Source: Brucella tritici (GTDB taxonomy: Bacteria > Pseudomonadota > Alphaproteobacteria > Rhizobiales > Rhizobiaceae). From it: a stretch of DNA of 64,000 nucleotides. The position numbers and the translations under genes are program-made. The notes under the pieces are model-generated. The model saw nothing but the letters and a program-made list of their open reading frames with translations, had not been told where the DNA came from and did not search any database. The stretch lies in NCBI RefSeq assembly GCF_902825325.1, contig NZ_CADEAR010000009.1, positions 124,001 through 188,000 on the forward strand, in the 5' to 3' direction. Shown here piece after piece: positions 9,252 to 18,610 of the stretch. Each line of letters begins with the position of its first letter. The stretch's first letter is position 1.

Positions 9252-11306
9252 TTATGCGAGGCCAAGGGCAGTAATGGCCATATCGATGGCCTTTATGCCG
9301 ATGAACGGAACGATGACGCCGCCGAGGCCGTAGATCAGGAGATTGCGCGAGAGGAGCGCACCTGCGCCGACCGGCTTGTAGGTTACGCCTTTCAACGAAA
9401 GTGGGATCAGAGCCACAATGATCAAAGCGTTGAAGATTATGGCTGACAGAATGGCGCTCTGTGGCGTAGCCAGACCCATGATATTGAGCGCCCCAAGCTG
9501 GGGATAGAAGGCCAGAAACATCGCCGGAATAATTGCAAAATACTTTGCGATATCGTTGGCGATGGAGAAGGTCGTCAACGCTCCTCGCGTCATCAGCAAT
9601 TGCTTGCCGATTTCAACGATTTCGATGAGCTTGGTGGGATCGCTGTCGAGATCGACCATATTTCCGGCTTCGCGTGCGGCAACCGTACCGGTATTCATGG
9701 CCACGCCGACATCAGCCTGTGCAAGAGCAGGGGCATCATTGGTGCCGTCGCCGCACATTGCAACAAGTTTGCCCTTGGCCTGTTCCTCGCGGATCAGCGA
9801 CAACTTGTTTTCTGGTGTTGCCTGCGCAAGAAAGTCGTCCACGCCGGCTTCAGCAGCTATGGCTGCCGCAGTCATTGGGTTATCACCGGTGATCATGACC
9901 GTGCGGATCCCCATGCGACGCAACTCTGCAAAACGTTCGCGGATACCGCCTTTGACGATGTCCTTCAGATGCACAACGCCGAGAAGATGGCCGTCTTTAG
10001 CGACAGCAAGCGGTGTGCCGCCAGCCTTGGCGATTGTGTCAGCGATGGATTGCAGTTCCGAGAGTGTTCTTTCATCCGCGAGGCTGCTCTGTCCTACATA
10101 GGCGAGCACAGCATCCACAGCGCCCTTGCGAATGACGGACCCTTCAATGTCGACCCCGCTCATGCGGCTCTGTGCTGTGAATGGTACGAAATGCGCGTGA
10201 AGCCCCTGCATATCGCGCCCGCGCAACCCGTATTTTTCCTTGGCGAGAACGACGATGGAACGACCTTCCGGTGTTTCATCGGCAAGAGAGGCCAGTTGCG
10301 CTGCATCGGCAAGTTCTTGCTCGGTTACGCCATTGACCGGCACAAAAGCAGTTGCCTGACGATTGCCAAGAGTGATCGTTCCGGTCTTGTCGAGGAGAAG
10401 GGTGTCGACGTCACCTGCTGCTTCCACTGCACGCCCGGACATGGCAAGCACATTGAAGCGTACGAGGCGGTCCATGCCTGCAATGCCAATAGCAGAAAGC
10501 AAGGCGCCGATTGTGGTCGGGATCAGGGTGACGAAAAGTGCGACCAGTACCGTGACAGAGATATAGCCGCCTGCATAAGTCGCAAAGCTCGGGATCGTAA
10601 CAACGGCGAGAACGAAGATCAGCGTCATGCCTGCAAGCAGAATATTGAGCGCGATCTCATTTGGCGTTTTCTGGCGTTCGGCGCCTTCCACGAGACTGAT
10701 CATCTTGTCGATGAAGGTCGAACCTTGCGCGGCTGTGATACGAACCTTGATCCAATCGGACAGGACCTGTGTTCCGCCTGTAACGGCAGAGCGGTCGCCA
10801 CCGGATTCTCGGATGACCGGCGCGGATTCGCCAGTGATGGCAGCTTCGTTGACGGATGCCACACCTTCGATGACTTCTCCATCTGAGGGAATAATGTCAT
10901 TCGCTTCTACTAGAACGATATCGCCAACTTTCAAGCTCGTTCCCGGCACGCTTTTCCAGCTTGGGCCTTCGGGATTGTCCATAAGTTTGGCTTGCGTTTC
11001 CGTTCGCGTCCGGCGCAACGAATCCGCCTGTGCTTTGCCGCGGCCTTCTGCGACGGCCTCGGCAAAATTGGCAAACAGGACTGTGAACCACAGCCACAAT
11101 ACGATTTGGAATGAGAAGCCGACATTTGGATTGGCGGTGGCCACGTCTTTCAGAAGCAGTAATGTCGTGAGTAGCGAAACGACGGCAACCACAAACATTA
11201 CCGGGTTGCGTGCAAGGCTTCTTGGGTTGAGCTTGCGAAAGGCATCGCCGATGGCGGGTAAAAGGATGCGGGCATCGAGAATGCTCGCGGATTTGGACTG
11301 GCTCAT
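9252..11306 (-). CDS. kdpB: KdpB, catalytic P-type ATPase subunit
   Basis: The 684-residue catalytic subunit, a P-type ATPase in the inner membrane that pumps potassium inward together with the channel-like KdpA. It has the actuator motif ITGES (157-161), phosphorylated Asp306 in DKTGT, the nucleotide-domain motif KGAVDAV, and the hinge motif [10 protein letters not shown] with [12 protein letters not shown]. The membrane segments fit the family. The ATG is preceded by GGAG. Upstream lies a 28-codon reading frame rather than a direct junction with kdpA. Confidence 0.98.
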   Translation of the reverse strand: MSQSKSASILDARILLPAIGDAFRKLNPRSLARNPVMFVVAVVSLLTTLLLLKDVATANPNVGFSFQIVLWLWFTVLFANFAEAVAEGRGKAQADSLRRTRTETQAKLMDNPEGPSWKSVPGTSLKVGDIVLVEANDIIPSDGEVIEGVASVNEAAITGESAPVIRESGGDRSAVTGGTQVLSDWIKVRITAAQGSTFIDKMISLVEGAERQKTPNEIALNILLAGMTLIFVLAVVTIPSFATYAGGYISVTVLVALFVTLIPTTIGALLSAIGIAGMDRLVRFNVLAMSGRAVEAAGDVDTLLLDKTGTITLGNRQATAFVPVNGVTEQELADAAQLASLADETPEGRSIVVLAKEKYGLRGRDMQGLHAHFVPFTAQSRMSGVDIEGSVIRKGAVDAVLAYVGQSSLADERTLSELQSIADTIAKAGGTPLAVAKDGHLLGVVHLKDIVKGGIRERFAELRRMGIRTVMITGDNPMTAAAIAAEAGVDDFLAQATPENKLSLIREEQAKGKLVAMCGDGTNDAPALAQADVGVAMNTGTVAAREAGNMVDLDSDPTKLIEIVEIGKQLLMTRGALTTFSIANDIAKYFAIIPAMFLAFYPQLGALNIMGLATPQSAILSAIIFNALIIVALIPLSLKGVTYKPVGAGALLSRNLLIYGLGGVIVPFIGIKAIDMAITALGLA

Positions 11307-11346
11307 AACAGAGGCTCCAGTAAAATTACGTTTCCGTTCGGAAAGC

Positions 11347-11433
11347 TCAGATCAATCCGGCAAGCTGAACCGCGAGAAGAAGGACGGTCGTTGCCAGAAG
11401 GATCGAGAGAATGCAGCTTGAGGGTTTCAGCAT
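11347..11433 (-). CDS. Unannotated 28-residue membrane protein between kdpA and kdpB
   Basis: A small reading frame whose ATG overlaps the kdpA stop codon by one base (TGATG), a classic translational-coupling arrangement. It ends 40 bases before kdpB. The product starts MLKPSSC and is then almost entirely hydrophobic ([15 protein letters not shown]...), enough for a single membrane helix with a short N-terminal tail. An AAGGGG Shine-Dalgarno-like sequence lies inside the end of kdpA, about 11 bases upstream. Codon choice resembles the neighbours. I do not recognise a family. It could be a helix that sits beside KdpFABC, as KdpF does, or a non-functional frame. The evidence is position, coupling and hydrophobicity only. 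Confidence 0.5.
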   Translation of the reverse strand: MLKPSSCILSILLATTVLLLAVQLAGLI

Positions 11434-13136
11434 CAAAACATCTGCCCCTTCACCATAGAGAGGTGTTCGGCAATGGGACCGAGTGCCAGCGCTGGGAAGA
11501 AGATCAAACCTCCAACCACAAGGATGACGCCGATCAGCAAGCCTACGAAAAGCGGGCCGGTTGTAGGGAAGGTGCCTGCAGATTGGGGAGCTGCTTTCTT
11601 GGCGACAAGTGAACCGGCTATTGCCATTGCAGGAACGATCACCAGAAATCGGCCCATCAGCATGGCGAGACCTATGGTGATATTGTACCAGGGCGTGTTG
11701 CCGGAGAGGCCGCCAAAGGCCGAACCGTTGTTCGCTGTGCCTGAAGTATAGGCGTAGAGGATTTCCGAGAAACCATGCGGTCCGGGATTGGCGATGGAGG
11801 CCAGACCTGTCGGAAGAACCGAAGCGATGGCCGTAAAACCCAGGATTGACAGTGGAAGGCAGAGCACGGCGAGCATCGCCATTTTTACTTCCTTCGCCTC
11901 GATCTTCTTGCCGAGATATTCCGGAGTACGTCCAACCATCAGCCCGGCCACGAAAATGGCAACGACGACGAACAGGACGATACCGTAGAAGCCTGCGCCT
12001 ACACCGCCGATGATAATCTCTCCCAGCATCATATTGATCATGGGGATCATTCCGCCCAGTGCTGTCATGCTGTCATGCATGGCGATCACCGCACCGCATG
12101 ATGCGGCGGTTGTGACGACGGCGAAAAGTGCGGACATCGCAATGCCGAAGCGTGTTTCCTTGCCTTCCATATTACCGCCATCAATGCCGAGAGCATGGAT
12201 GAGGGGATTGCCTGCCGTTTCCGCCCAGTAGCAGATAGCAACGCCTGCGACGAACAATATGCCCATGGCAGCAAAAATCGCCCAACCCTGGCGTTCGTTG
12301 CCGACCATTCGCCCGAAGACGTTGGTAAGCGAAGCGCCGATTGCGAAAATCGCAACCATCTGGATCATGTTGGAGATGGCATCCGGGTTTTCAAAAGGAT
12401 GCGCGGAGTTGGCATTGAAGAAGCCGCCGCCATTGGTGCCGAGCATCTTGATGGCAAGCTGCGAGGCAACCGGGCCAAGTGCGATCACCTGTCTTGCGCC
12501 TTCCAGCGTCGTTGCTTCAGCATAAGCCCCAATCGTTTGCGGTACGCCGAGGCTGACGAAAGCTAGTGTGAGAACGATGCACAAGGGCAAAAGGACGTAG
12601 AGCGTGCAGCGCGTAAGATCGACCCAGAAACTTCCGAGTGTTTTCATGGATTTGCGCGAGAACGCGCGAATGAGCGCTATGGCGATGGCAACGCCAGTAG
12701 CGGCTGAAACGAAGTTCTGCACCGTCAGCCCTGCCATTTGTGTCAGGTAGGACATCGTGCTTTCGCCACCGTAGTTCTGCCAGTTGGTGTTAGTCACAAA
12801 ACTGGCAGTGGTGTTGAAGGCGAGATCTGCCGGAACGTTGCTCATACCCATCGGATTGAAGGGCAGGGAGCCCTGAAACCGTTGCAGTATATAAAGCAGC
12901 AGAAAGCCGGCCAAATTGAATAGCAAGAGGGAGACAGTGTAGGTCATCCAATGCTGTTCTTCTCGTTCGCTTGTGCCTGCGAGGCGATAAAGCCCTCGCT
13001 CGACTGGAACGAGGACAGGTGAAAGGAAGGTCCGTTCACCGCTGAAAACACGCGTCATGTAACCGCCGAGCGGTTTGACGAGCAAAATGATGATCCCGCA
13101 AAAAACGAGGATCTGAATCCATCCATTGAGTGTCAT
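11433..13136 (-). CDS. kdpA: KdpA, potassium-binding channel-like subunit
   Basis: A 567-residue inner-membrane protein with about ten helices. It belongs to the K+-transporter superfamily and selects potassium through four repeated pore loops. Visible family stretches include [19 protein letters not shown] (about residue 108 on), [21 protein letters not shown] (about 231) and the fourth-repeat loop [14 protein letters not shown] (about 464). The length is standard. It lies 56 bases after kdpF. Its stop codon overlaps the small coupled frame described separately. Confidence 0.98.
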   Translation of the reverse strand: MTLNGWIQILVFCGIIILLVKPLGGYMTRVFSGERTFLSPVLVPVERGLYRLAGTSEREEQHWMTYTVSLLLFNLAGFLLLYILQRFQGSLPFNPMGMSNVPADLAFNTTASFVTNTNWQNYGGESTMSYLTQMAGLTVQNFVSAATGVAIAIALIRAFSRKSMKTLGSFWVDLTRCTLYVLLPLCIVLTLAFVSLGVPQTIGAYAEATTLEGARQVIALGPVASQLAIKMLGTNGGGFFNANSAHPFENPDAISNMIQMVAIFAIGASLTNVFGRMVGNERQGWAIFAAMGILFVAGVAICYWAETAGNPLIHALGIDGGNMEGKETRFGIAMSALFAVVTTAASCGAVIAMHDSMTALGGMIPMINMMLGEIIIGGVGAGFYGIVLFVVVAIFVAGLMVGRTPEYLGKKIEAKEVKMAMLAVLCLPLSILGFTAIASVLPTGLASIANPGPHGFSEILYAYTSGTANNGSAFGGLSGNTPWYNITIGLAMLMGRFLVIVPAMAIAGSLVAKKAAPQSAGTFPTTGPLFVGLLIGVILVVGGLIFFPALALGPIAEHLSMVKGQMF

Positions 13137-13192
13137 GGTCTTTTCCGAGGCCTGAAAGGCTGCCGGGTACGCGGGCTTGGCCGCAGATTGGC

Positions 13193-13282
13193 CTAGAACC
13201 GCTCCGGTCGTATGAGCGCGTAAAGGAGATAAGCGGCTATGAAGGCTGCAACCAGAGCGCCAGCGATGTATTCAATCATCAT
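13193..13282 (-). CDS. kdpF: KdpF, small stabilising subunit of the K+-transporting ATPase
   Basis: A 29-residue single-helix membrane peptide. The C-terminal pattern [11 protein letters not shown] matches the known KdpF ending (YALINAEAF in Escherichia coli) and the length is the same. Two ATG codons occur in a row at the start; a GAGG lies 8-11 bases upstream. It lies between the upstream small frame (gap 9 bases) and kdpA (gap 56 bases), the expected place in a kdpFABC operon. In the known complex KdpF sits at the KdpA/KdpB interface like a lipid-like stabiliser. Confidence 0.9.
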   Translation of the reverse strand: MMIEYIAGALVAAFIAAYLLYALIRPERF

Positions 13283-13291
13283 GGCGATGCC

Positions 13292-13378
13292 TCAAAGCCG
13301 TTCGCAGATGCGCAAATAGCCGAATATCAGTGCGAAAAAGCCAATCCCAATTGCAAGGACGGCGAAATCCATTGTCAT
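13292..13378 (-). CDS. Unannotated 28-residue membrane protein upstream of kdpF
   Basis: A short frame starting MTMDFAVLAIGIGFFALI and ending YLRICERL, with one hydrophobic helix and a positively charged, cysteine-containing tail. It is the first frame of the kdp transcript and ends 9 bases before kdpF. A purine-rich AAGGGG lies about 11 bases before the ATG. I recall similar short frames ending in a C-(D/E)-R-L motif in front of kdpF or kdpA in other proteobacteria, usually left unannotated; this is from memory, not a search. Its role is unknown. It might be a second KdpF-like stabiliser or a leader peptide. Confidence 0.6.
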   Translation of the reverse strand: MTMDFAVLAIGIGFFALIFGYLRICERL

Positions 13379-13401
13379 GCCTGAACTGCCCCTTAGGGAC
13401 T

Positions 13402-13490
13402 CCCTGTTTCTTACAGGGGCATTATGTTGCCGCACCGCATAGGGTTTCGAGAGTAGGCGCGACACCAAAAAATAAAAAAATCATATATGG
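13402..13490 (-). promoter_or_regulatory. kdp promoter region with candidate KdpE-binding T-tract and leader hairpin
   Basis: On the minus strand the 160 bases before the kdp operon contain, in order: a T-rich block (13463-13490; ATATATGATTTTTTTATTTT then GGTGTC) resembling the T-rich KdpE site known upstream of Escherichia coli kdpFABC; a possible -35 TCGAAA (13445-13450) and -10 CATAAT (13421-13426) 18 bases apart; and a small leader stem-loop CCCTGT/ACAGGG (13402-13418) before the first small frame. The assignments are by eye; the T-tract is the strongest element. Confidence 0.5.
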
Positions 13491-13542
13491 AATGAGGCCG
13501 CTGAAGGCCGATGTTGCGTCTCATATTTTTCAGGAATGGGAG

Positions 13543-15198
13543 TCATATTGTGGCTGCTGCTGCACGTCCGGCTGTCCGCCCGGAAAAGATGCAGCCACCG
13601 AGAAATGTTCCTTCAAGCGCGTTGTAACCATGATAACCGCCGCCGCCAAATCCCGCAGCCTCGCCTGCTGCATATAATCCAGGCACTTTTTCGCCAGCCG
13701 CATTAAGTACCTGGGCATCCATATCGGTATGCAAGCCACCAAGCGTCTTGCGCGTCAAAATATGAAGTTTGACAGCAATAAGCGGACCATTGGTTGGGTC
13801 GAGCAGAGAATGCAGTGGCACCGCGCGCGTGAGACGGTCTCCGATATAGGCGCGGGCATTGTGAATTGCTATCACCTGCGCATCCTTGGAATAGCGGTTC
13901 GTTATTTCGCGATCCCGCGCTTCGATTTGATCGCGGATATGATCAGGTCTAAGAAGCTTTTCTCCCGTCAAACCATTCATTTTTGCAACGAGTTCGTTCA
14001 GATTCCCCGCTGTAATGAAATCTACCCCATTATCCAGAAATGCCTTGACCGGCGGTGGCGGTGCTTTGCCGAGACGGCTTTTGAGCAATAGCTTCCAGTC
14101 CTTGCTGGTGAGGTCGGGGTTTTGCTCCGATCCTGACAGAGAGAATTCCTTGTGGATGATCTTCTCGGTCAAAATAAACCAGGAATAGTCGTGGCCGGTC
14201 GAAAGAATGTGCTTGAGCGTGCCAAGCGTATCGAACCCTGGAAGATATGGGGCAGGAAGACGATTACCCCTGGCATCGAACCACATGGATGACGGTCCGG
14301 GCAGAATGCGAATGCCGTGGTTCGGCCAGATCGGGTTCCAGTTTCGCACGCCTTCCGTATAGTGCCACATGCGATCGGCATTGATGACATGCCCGCCCGC
14401 AGCAACGGCAATATCGATCCCGCGCCCGTCGACATGAGCCGGAACGCCCAATATCATTTCTTTCGGAGGAATACCGAGTCTGTCGCGTGGCCACGCCCTT
14501 CGAACCTTGTCCGGGTCACCGCCTATGCCGCCGGACGTGACGATTACGCAGTCAGCAAAATAGGCAAATTCGCCAATGGTATCGCGTGACGAAGATTGCC
14601 CACGCTCGACAGTCGATGGTGCCAGCACCTCTCCATAGACACCACTGACGCGCCCGCCGGTAGTAGCGATGCTGTTGACCCTATGACGGCATTTTAGGGT
14701 TATGAGTCCTTTGCTGATTGCTGCGCGGAGCGACCGTTCGAACGGTGCTACGACAGCAGGTCCTGTTCCCCAGGTCACATGAAAGCGCGGCACTGAGTTA
14801 CCATGTCCATCTGCTTTTGCTCCGCCACGCTCTGCCCATCCGACAACAGGAAACCAACGCATGCCGAGACCATGAAGCCAGGGCCGCATTTCTCCGGCGG
14901 CAAACTCCAGATAGGATTCCGCCCAGCGTTTTGGCCAATGATCTTCGGGACGGTCAAACTGTGCCGATCCGAACCAGTCCTGTCGCGCGAGATCGATATT
15001 GTCTTTGATGCCAAGGCGACGCTGTTCGGGACTGTCGACCATGAAGAGCCCACCGAGAGACCAGAAAGCTTGTCCACCGATGGAATTTTCACCTTCCTGT
15101 TCGAGGAGAATGACTTTGCGTCCGGCTGCAGCCAGTTCGTGAGCGGCGACAAGTCCCGCCAGTCCTGCTCCAATGATTATCGCATCAGCATCGGCCAT
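13543..15198 (-). CDS. FAD-binding dehydrogenase (fumarate reductase/3-ketosteroid dehydrogenase-like flavoprotein)
   Basis: A 551-residue flavoprotein. The N-terminal Rossmann motif IIIGAGLAGLVAAHELAAAG (residues 7-26) and following EQEGENSIGGQAFWS bind FAD. The C-terminal FAD segment is GLYAAGEAAGFGGGGYHGYNALEGTFLGG. The overall pattern is that of the family often annotated 'FAD-binding dehydrogenase' or 'predicted oxidoreductase', related to fumarate reductase flavoprotein and ketosteroid dehydrogenase. The substrate is unknown. It stands alone 164 bases upstream of the kdp genes on the same strand, with its own weak context. Confidence 0.88.
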   Translation of the reverse strand: MADADAIIIGAGLAGLVAAHELAAAGRKVILLEQEGENSIGGQAFWSLGGLFMVDSPEQRRLGIKDNIDLARQDWFGSAQFDRPEDHWPKRWAESYLEFAAGEMRPWLHGLGMRWFPVVGWAERGGAKADGHGNSVPRFHVTWGTGPAVVAPFERSLRAAISKGLITLKCRHRVNSIATTGGRVSGVYGEVLAPSTVERGQSSSRDTIGEFAYFADCVIVTSGGIGGDPDKVRRAWPRDRLGIPPKEMILGVPAHVDGRGIDIAVAAGGHVINADRMWHYTEGVRNWNPIWPNHGIRILPGPSSMWFDARGNRLPAPYLPGFDTLGTLKHILSTGHDYSWFILTEKIIHKEFSLSGSEQNPDLTSKDWKLLLKSRLGKAPPPPVKAFLDNGVDFITAGNLNELVAKMNGLTGEKLLRPDHIRDQIEARDREITNRYSKDAQVIAIHNARAYIGDRLTRAVPLHSLLDPTNGPLIAVKLHILTRKTLGGLHTDMDAQVLNAAGEKVPGLYAAGEAAGFGGGGYHGYNALEGTFLGGCIFSGRTAGRAAAATI

Positions 15199-15282
15199 CC
15201 CCGCTTCCTCTCTCCCAAAAGGCGCTTGATGAAAGCATCGTGACCGAAGGGGTGAAGTGTTGCAAGCGGTGACGGAATGTAT

Positions 15283-16044
15283 TCAACCGAAGAAATAAGG
15301 CACAATCCAGTCGGCAATCAGCTTGATGGAAAGTCCGAACAATGTCAGCTGCACCAGCAGGAAAAATGGACCGTCAGGCATGATTCGTGTCAGCTTTGCG
15401 CCAACAAAGGTTCCAATGACGGCAGCAGGAACAAGCCAAAGGCCGAGGGATGTATCGAGATTGGAAAATTGCTGCAATTGCCAGTAGGGCACAAGCTTTA
15501 CGGCGTTGACTATGGCAAAGAGTATAGTCGATGTGCCAGCGAAAACCAGTTTTGGAAGGTGCTGCGGGAGCACATACATCTGAAACGGTGGTGCGCCGGA
15601 ATGAGAGACGAAACTGGTAAGGCCTGTAAGCACACCCCAAAAGACACCGCCGGGGACGTCCGCCTTGCGCGCCTTCTTGCGATAGCGTGCGCCGAACCAC
15701 GCGTTGAAACAGAAAAGGATGCCGACCAATCCGACAAGCATTCCGATGAATGTCGGAGACAGATGCGCGCTGAACATCCACCCAATGCCTACGCCGAGAA
15801 TTGCCGCCGGGGTCAGTATCGCCAGATTACGTGCGGAAAAGTGGTGGCGATAAAGATACAAGCCGAACATGTCGCTGATGACATAGATCGGAAGCAAAAG
15901 CGCAGCAGCAGTAACTGGTGATATGACCAATGCCATCAACGGAACGGCAAGTGTACCGACCGACGGCAAGCCACCTTTCGAAAGCCCGACAAGAAATGCC
16001 GCAATAACTGCGATTGCGAGAAAAAGGGGCGTATGTTCGATCAT
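15283..16044 (-). CDS. TauE/SafE family sulfite-exporter-like permease
   Basis: A 253-residue inner-membrane protein with about eight hydrophobic helices arranged as two repeats. The first repeat has the typical FLVGLSKGGLPSVGTLAVPL near the N-terminus; the second has GVLTGLTSFVSHSGAPPFQMY. This is the TauE/SafE (COG0730) family, whose members export sulfite, sulfoacetate or other organic anions, but most are uncharacterised. The nearest neighbours (flavin dehydrogenase and aminotransferase) do not suggest a substrate. Confidence 0.92.
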   Translation of the reverse strand: MIEHTPLFLAIAVIAAFLVGLSKGGLPSVGTLAVPLMALVISPVTAAALLLPIYVISDMFGLYLYRHHFSARNLAILTPAAILGVGIGWMFSAHLSPTFIGMLVGLVGILFCFNAWFGARYRKKARKADVPGGVFWGVLTGLTSFVSHSGAPPFQMYVLPQHLPKLVFAGTSTILFAIVNAVKLVPYWQLQQFSNLDTSLGLWLVPAAVIGTFVGAKLTRIMPDGPFFLLVQLTLFGLSIKLIADWIVPYFFG

Positions 16045-16084
16045 GTGATGATGGGGTCAGCTATTGTGGGAGAAGGAACAAACC

Positions 16085-16106
16085 TCTCCGGTCCAACGAC
16101 CGGAGA
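16085..16106 (-). terminator. Probable terminator hairpin after the aminotransferase gene
   Basis: A perfect 9-bp stem TCTCCGGTC/GACCGGAGA with a 4-base loop begins 15 bases after the stop of the minus-strand aminotransferase gene. Read on the minus strand it is followed by GGTTTGTTCC, only a weak T-tract, so it may be an intrinsic terminator or an RNA-stabilising hairpin. Confidence 0.55.
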
Positions 16107-16121
16107 CGTTGTGTTTGGATA

Positions 16122-16976
16122 TCAGGCGTGAGCCCACTCCCAATAAAGAGCACGAGCGCGTTTGGTTAGCGGCCCATATTCCAGTTTGCGATCATCGAAA
16201 CCGATTATCGGCACGACTTTACTCATATTGCCGGAGGAGAAGATTTCGTCTGCCTGGCGGAAGTCTTCGATCTTCAGTGTCGTTTCGTGAACGGTGACGC
16301 CCGCTGCGCGCAGCAAATTGATGACACGCTGGCGCGTGATGCCGTTAAGGAATGTGCCGTTGGGAACTGGCGTGAAAACTTCGTCGCCACGCACCATGAA
16401 AACGTTCGAGGTAGCTGTTTCGGCAACATTGCCAACAACGTCAGTCACCAATGCATTGTTAAAGCCCTTTGCCTTTGCTTCCCGCAGCATTCGCGCATTG
16501 TTTGGATAGAGGCAAGCCGCCTTGGCATTGACGGGCATGACTTCCAGATATGGCCGACGGAACGACGTCGTGGTGATGGTGAAACCCTTCGGCTCAACCA
16601 TAGGGATCGCTTCAAGGCAGAGTGCGAAATCCGTGGATGATGCAAGTGGAGCGACTGTGCTGGCGTCACCTTCTTCTGCCCAGTACATGGGACGGATATA
16701 AACATCTGTTCCGGGCGTGAATTTTTTCAGACCCTCGCGCGCAAGAGCTTCGATATCGTTGGCGGAGAGTGTTGGTTCCAGTCCCAGAGCACAGGCTGAG
16801 TCGTTTGCACGTGCTGAGTGACGGTCAAGATCCGGTGTAACACCTTCAAACAAGCGCGCGCCGTCAAATACTAGCGAACCAAGCCAAGTCGCTTGTGATG
16901 CTGCACCAAGAATGCGAACATCTCCTTCACGCCATTCGCCCTTGTAATAGGTCCACATCGCCCGTTTATCGGTCAT
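16122..16976 (-). CDS. ilvE: Branched-chain amino acid aminotransferase, class IV PLP enzyme
   Basis: A cytosolic PLP-dependent transaminase of fold type IV, 284 residues, interconverting leucine, isoleucine or valine with their 2-oxo acids. Visible residues are the PLP lysine Lys152 (VNAKAACLYPNN), Glu186 in ETATSNVF and the phosphate-binding turn LNGITRQRV. I place the start at the ATG at 16976 (MTDKRAMW) because AAAGGA lies at a good distance; the frame stays open to 17039. The LYPNN variant after the lysine differs from the more usual NYLNS and is characteristic of a rhizobial/Brucella subgroup. Whether it is the main IlvE or a paralogue cannot be told here. Confidence 0.88.
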   Translation of the reverse strand: MTDKRAMWTYYKGEWREGDVRILGAASQATWLGSLVFDGARLFEGVTPDLDRHSARANDSACALGLEPTLSANDIEALAREGLKKFTPGTDVYIRPMYWAEEGDASTVAPLASSTDFALCLEAIPMVEPKGFTITTTSFRRPYLEVMPVNAKAACLYPNNARMLREAKAKGFNNALVTDVVGNVAETATSNVFMVRGDEVFTPVPNGTFLNGITRQRVINLLRAAGVTVHETTLKIEDFRQADEIFSSGNMSKVVPIIGFDDRKLEYGPLTKRARALYWEWAHA

Positions 16977-17142
16977 TTCCCTAGTCCTTTGACAGTATAT
17001 TTCTCGTGCTTCTGCCCGCGTCAGAGCACATCGAAACACAGATCGCTATCGGAAAAATGCTTGGTGCGTCTCGATATGATTGAATCAGGTCAATGTCCTA
17101 AGCACTTCTGTTTTAAGTGTTATTCCGTCGATCCTGGACAGG

Positions 17143-17192
17143 CTGCCTACATCGTAGGAGCAGGCAACGTTAGAGACAAGTGCCAACTTGTC
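17143..17192 (-). terminator. Two inverted repeats downstream of the DMT transporter gene
   Basis: Between the DMT transporter and the aminotransferase, both on the minus strand, lie GACAAGT/ACTTGTC (17175-17192, 4-base loop) and an imperfect CTGCCTAC/GTAGGAGCAG hairpin (about 17143-17165). Neither is followed by a strong T-tract on the minus strand, so termination is only possible. Confidence 0.3.
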
Positions 17193-17203
17193 CCTGTTCG
17201 CTT

Positions 17204-18124
17204 TCAGGATTGTTCTACTTTGTCTTCCAAAAGCGCCGGAGTTGGTTCCGACGTGACAACAGCCGGAGGTCCCTCAACGCCGCGTTGTCTCTCTCGGATG
17301 AAGGTGAAGAGGCCGGAAATGGTAATGAGAACAATGCCGATCAGCATTGGCGTGTCTATATGATCGTGGAAAACAAAATATCCGAAAAGGATCGCCCAGA
17401 TCATCTGGCTATACTGTGGAGAGGCAATGGCGCTCGCTGGAGCGCGTTGGGCCGCAAGCATCAAGAGGATATTGGCAAGGGCTGCAAGCAGGCCGTAGCC
17501 CGCGAGATAAACCCATTGCTCGGTATTTGGCGCTTCATAGGACGGGGTCATCAAGGCCCCGCAGATGACAGTAGGGCCGATTAGCCCGCTTGTATAAAGC
17601 GATATGCGCTTTTCGTGCTTGCCCATAACCCGGAAGATGATGATGCTCATCGCACCTCCCATGCCAGCGGCAAGCGCGCCGAGATGACCGATTGAGAGCT
17701 CCCTGAATCCGGGGCGAAGTACAATCAGAACGCCGACAAAACCGATTAGAACTGCAGACCATCGCCGCCAGCCAACCTGCTCCTTCAAGAACACCACTGA
17801 AAGTATTGTTACATAGGCCGGGAGCAGGAAAATGAGCGCGAAGGCTTCTGCCATGGAGAGATGCGTGAATGCCGTAACGCTCCCTATCGTGCCCATGGCA
17901 GCGGTTACGGTCCGCAACAGCCACATCTTGACGTTGGTGGTGCGAAACATATCGATCCATGCATCGTCAGCTTTCTTTGTAAAAGGAATAGCCAGTAGAC
18001 CCAGCACTGCACCGAAGAATGCGATTTCGTATGGCGAGAGCGTGCCATCAAGAAATTTGACGCAGGCGTCGCTGACAGCGAATGCCGCATAGGATGCAAA
18101 CGCGAGAAAAATACCATAAAGCAT
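17204..18124 (-). CDS. DMT superfamily transporter, two EamA domains
   Basis: A 306-residue inner-membrane protein with ten predicted hydrophobic helices forming two EamA repeats of about 140 residues. The pattern (LLRTVTAAMGTIGSVTAFTHLSMAEAFALIFLLPAYVTILS; QYSQMIWAILFGYFVFHD) is that of the RhaT/RarD-like drug/metabolite exporter family. Such proteins usually export amino acids, nucleosides or other metabolites, but the substrate cannot be predicted. It lies alone, divergent from the DUF1127 gene, with 254 bases between them. Confidence 0.92.
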   Translation of the reverse strand: MLYGIFLAFASYAAFAVSDACVKFLDGTLSPYEIAFFGAVLGLLAIPFTKKADDAWIDMFRTTNVKMWLLRTVTAAMGTIGSVTAFTHLSMAEAFALIFLLPAYVTILSVVFLKEQVGWRRWSAVLIGFVGVLIVLRPGFRELSIGHLGALAAGMGGAMSIIIFRVMGKHEKRISLYTSGLIGPTVICGALMTPSYEAPNTEQWVYLAGYGLLAALANILLMLAAQRAPASAIASPQYSQMIWAILFGYFVFHDHIDTPMLIGIVLITISGLFTFIRERQRGVEGPPAVVTSEPTPALLEDKVEQS

Positions 18125-18378
18125 GACGATGTCCGAAAGAAACGGGGGAGGAGTTCGTTCCTTTCGCTCCTTTAATCGATTAGGAGCCTATTGGCAAAAG
18201 ACATTTCTGAAATTCTGCATTTAAGTCTATAAGCAAGCCATTGCTTGGGAGAGAAGTAAACTCGGCCTTTTCAAGGTGTTGAGCTCAAGCAAAAACGCAT
18301 GCCTCATTTGCAATCATATCCGTGGTGGAAATTTGGGCAAACGCCTATTTAGCAATCATCCAAACGAGGAGAAAGCAA

Positions 18379-18516
18379 ATGAACATTCGTCAGAAAGTAC
18401 AGCAGTTCGTATCTCGCCGCCGCGCTATCCGTGAACTCGGTGCGATGGACGACCATCTTCTTGCCGATATCGGTGTTTCGCGTTCGCAGATCCAGAGCGC
18501 CGTTTTCGGTAAGTAA
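18379..18516 (+). CDS. DUF1127 small protein
   Basis: A 45-residue basic protein (MNIRQKVQQFVSRRRAIREL...) with the DUF1127 core RAIRELGAMDDHLLADIGVSRSQI. The ATG at 18379 follows a strong GAGGAG Shine-Dalgarno, so I prefer it to the longer open frame starting at 18322. DUF1127 proteins are short, arginine-rich, abundant in alphaproteobacteria and have been linked to RNA turnover and phosphate/stress responses in rhizobia (from memory). The gene is monocistronic, with a strong terminator 58 bases after the stop. Confidence 0.92.
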   Translation: MNIRQKVQQFVSRRRAIRELGAMDDHLLADIGVSRSQIQSAVFGK

Positions 18517-18574
18517 TAACTTATGGCGTGTCTCATGAAAGATCGCCCCGTAAGTAAAAATCGAATAAAGTGAC

Positions 18575-18610
18575 AAAGCGTCGGTCTCCAGCCCCGGCGC
18601 TTTTGTTTTG
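18575..18610 (+). terminator. Intrinsic terminator of the DUF1127 gene
   Basis: A 10-bp stem AAAGCGTCGG/CCGGCGCTTT with one G-U pair and a 9-base loop, followed by TTGTTTTG. Confidence 0.88.

Noticed and set aside
9600-10886. 428-codon plus-strand open frame antisense to kdpB
   Set aside because: KdpB on the other strand has all P-type ATPase motifs in frame; the antisense frame is cysteine- and histidine-rich with no recognisable domain, a common shadow in GC-rich genes.
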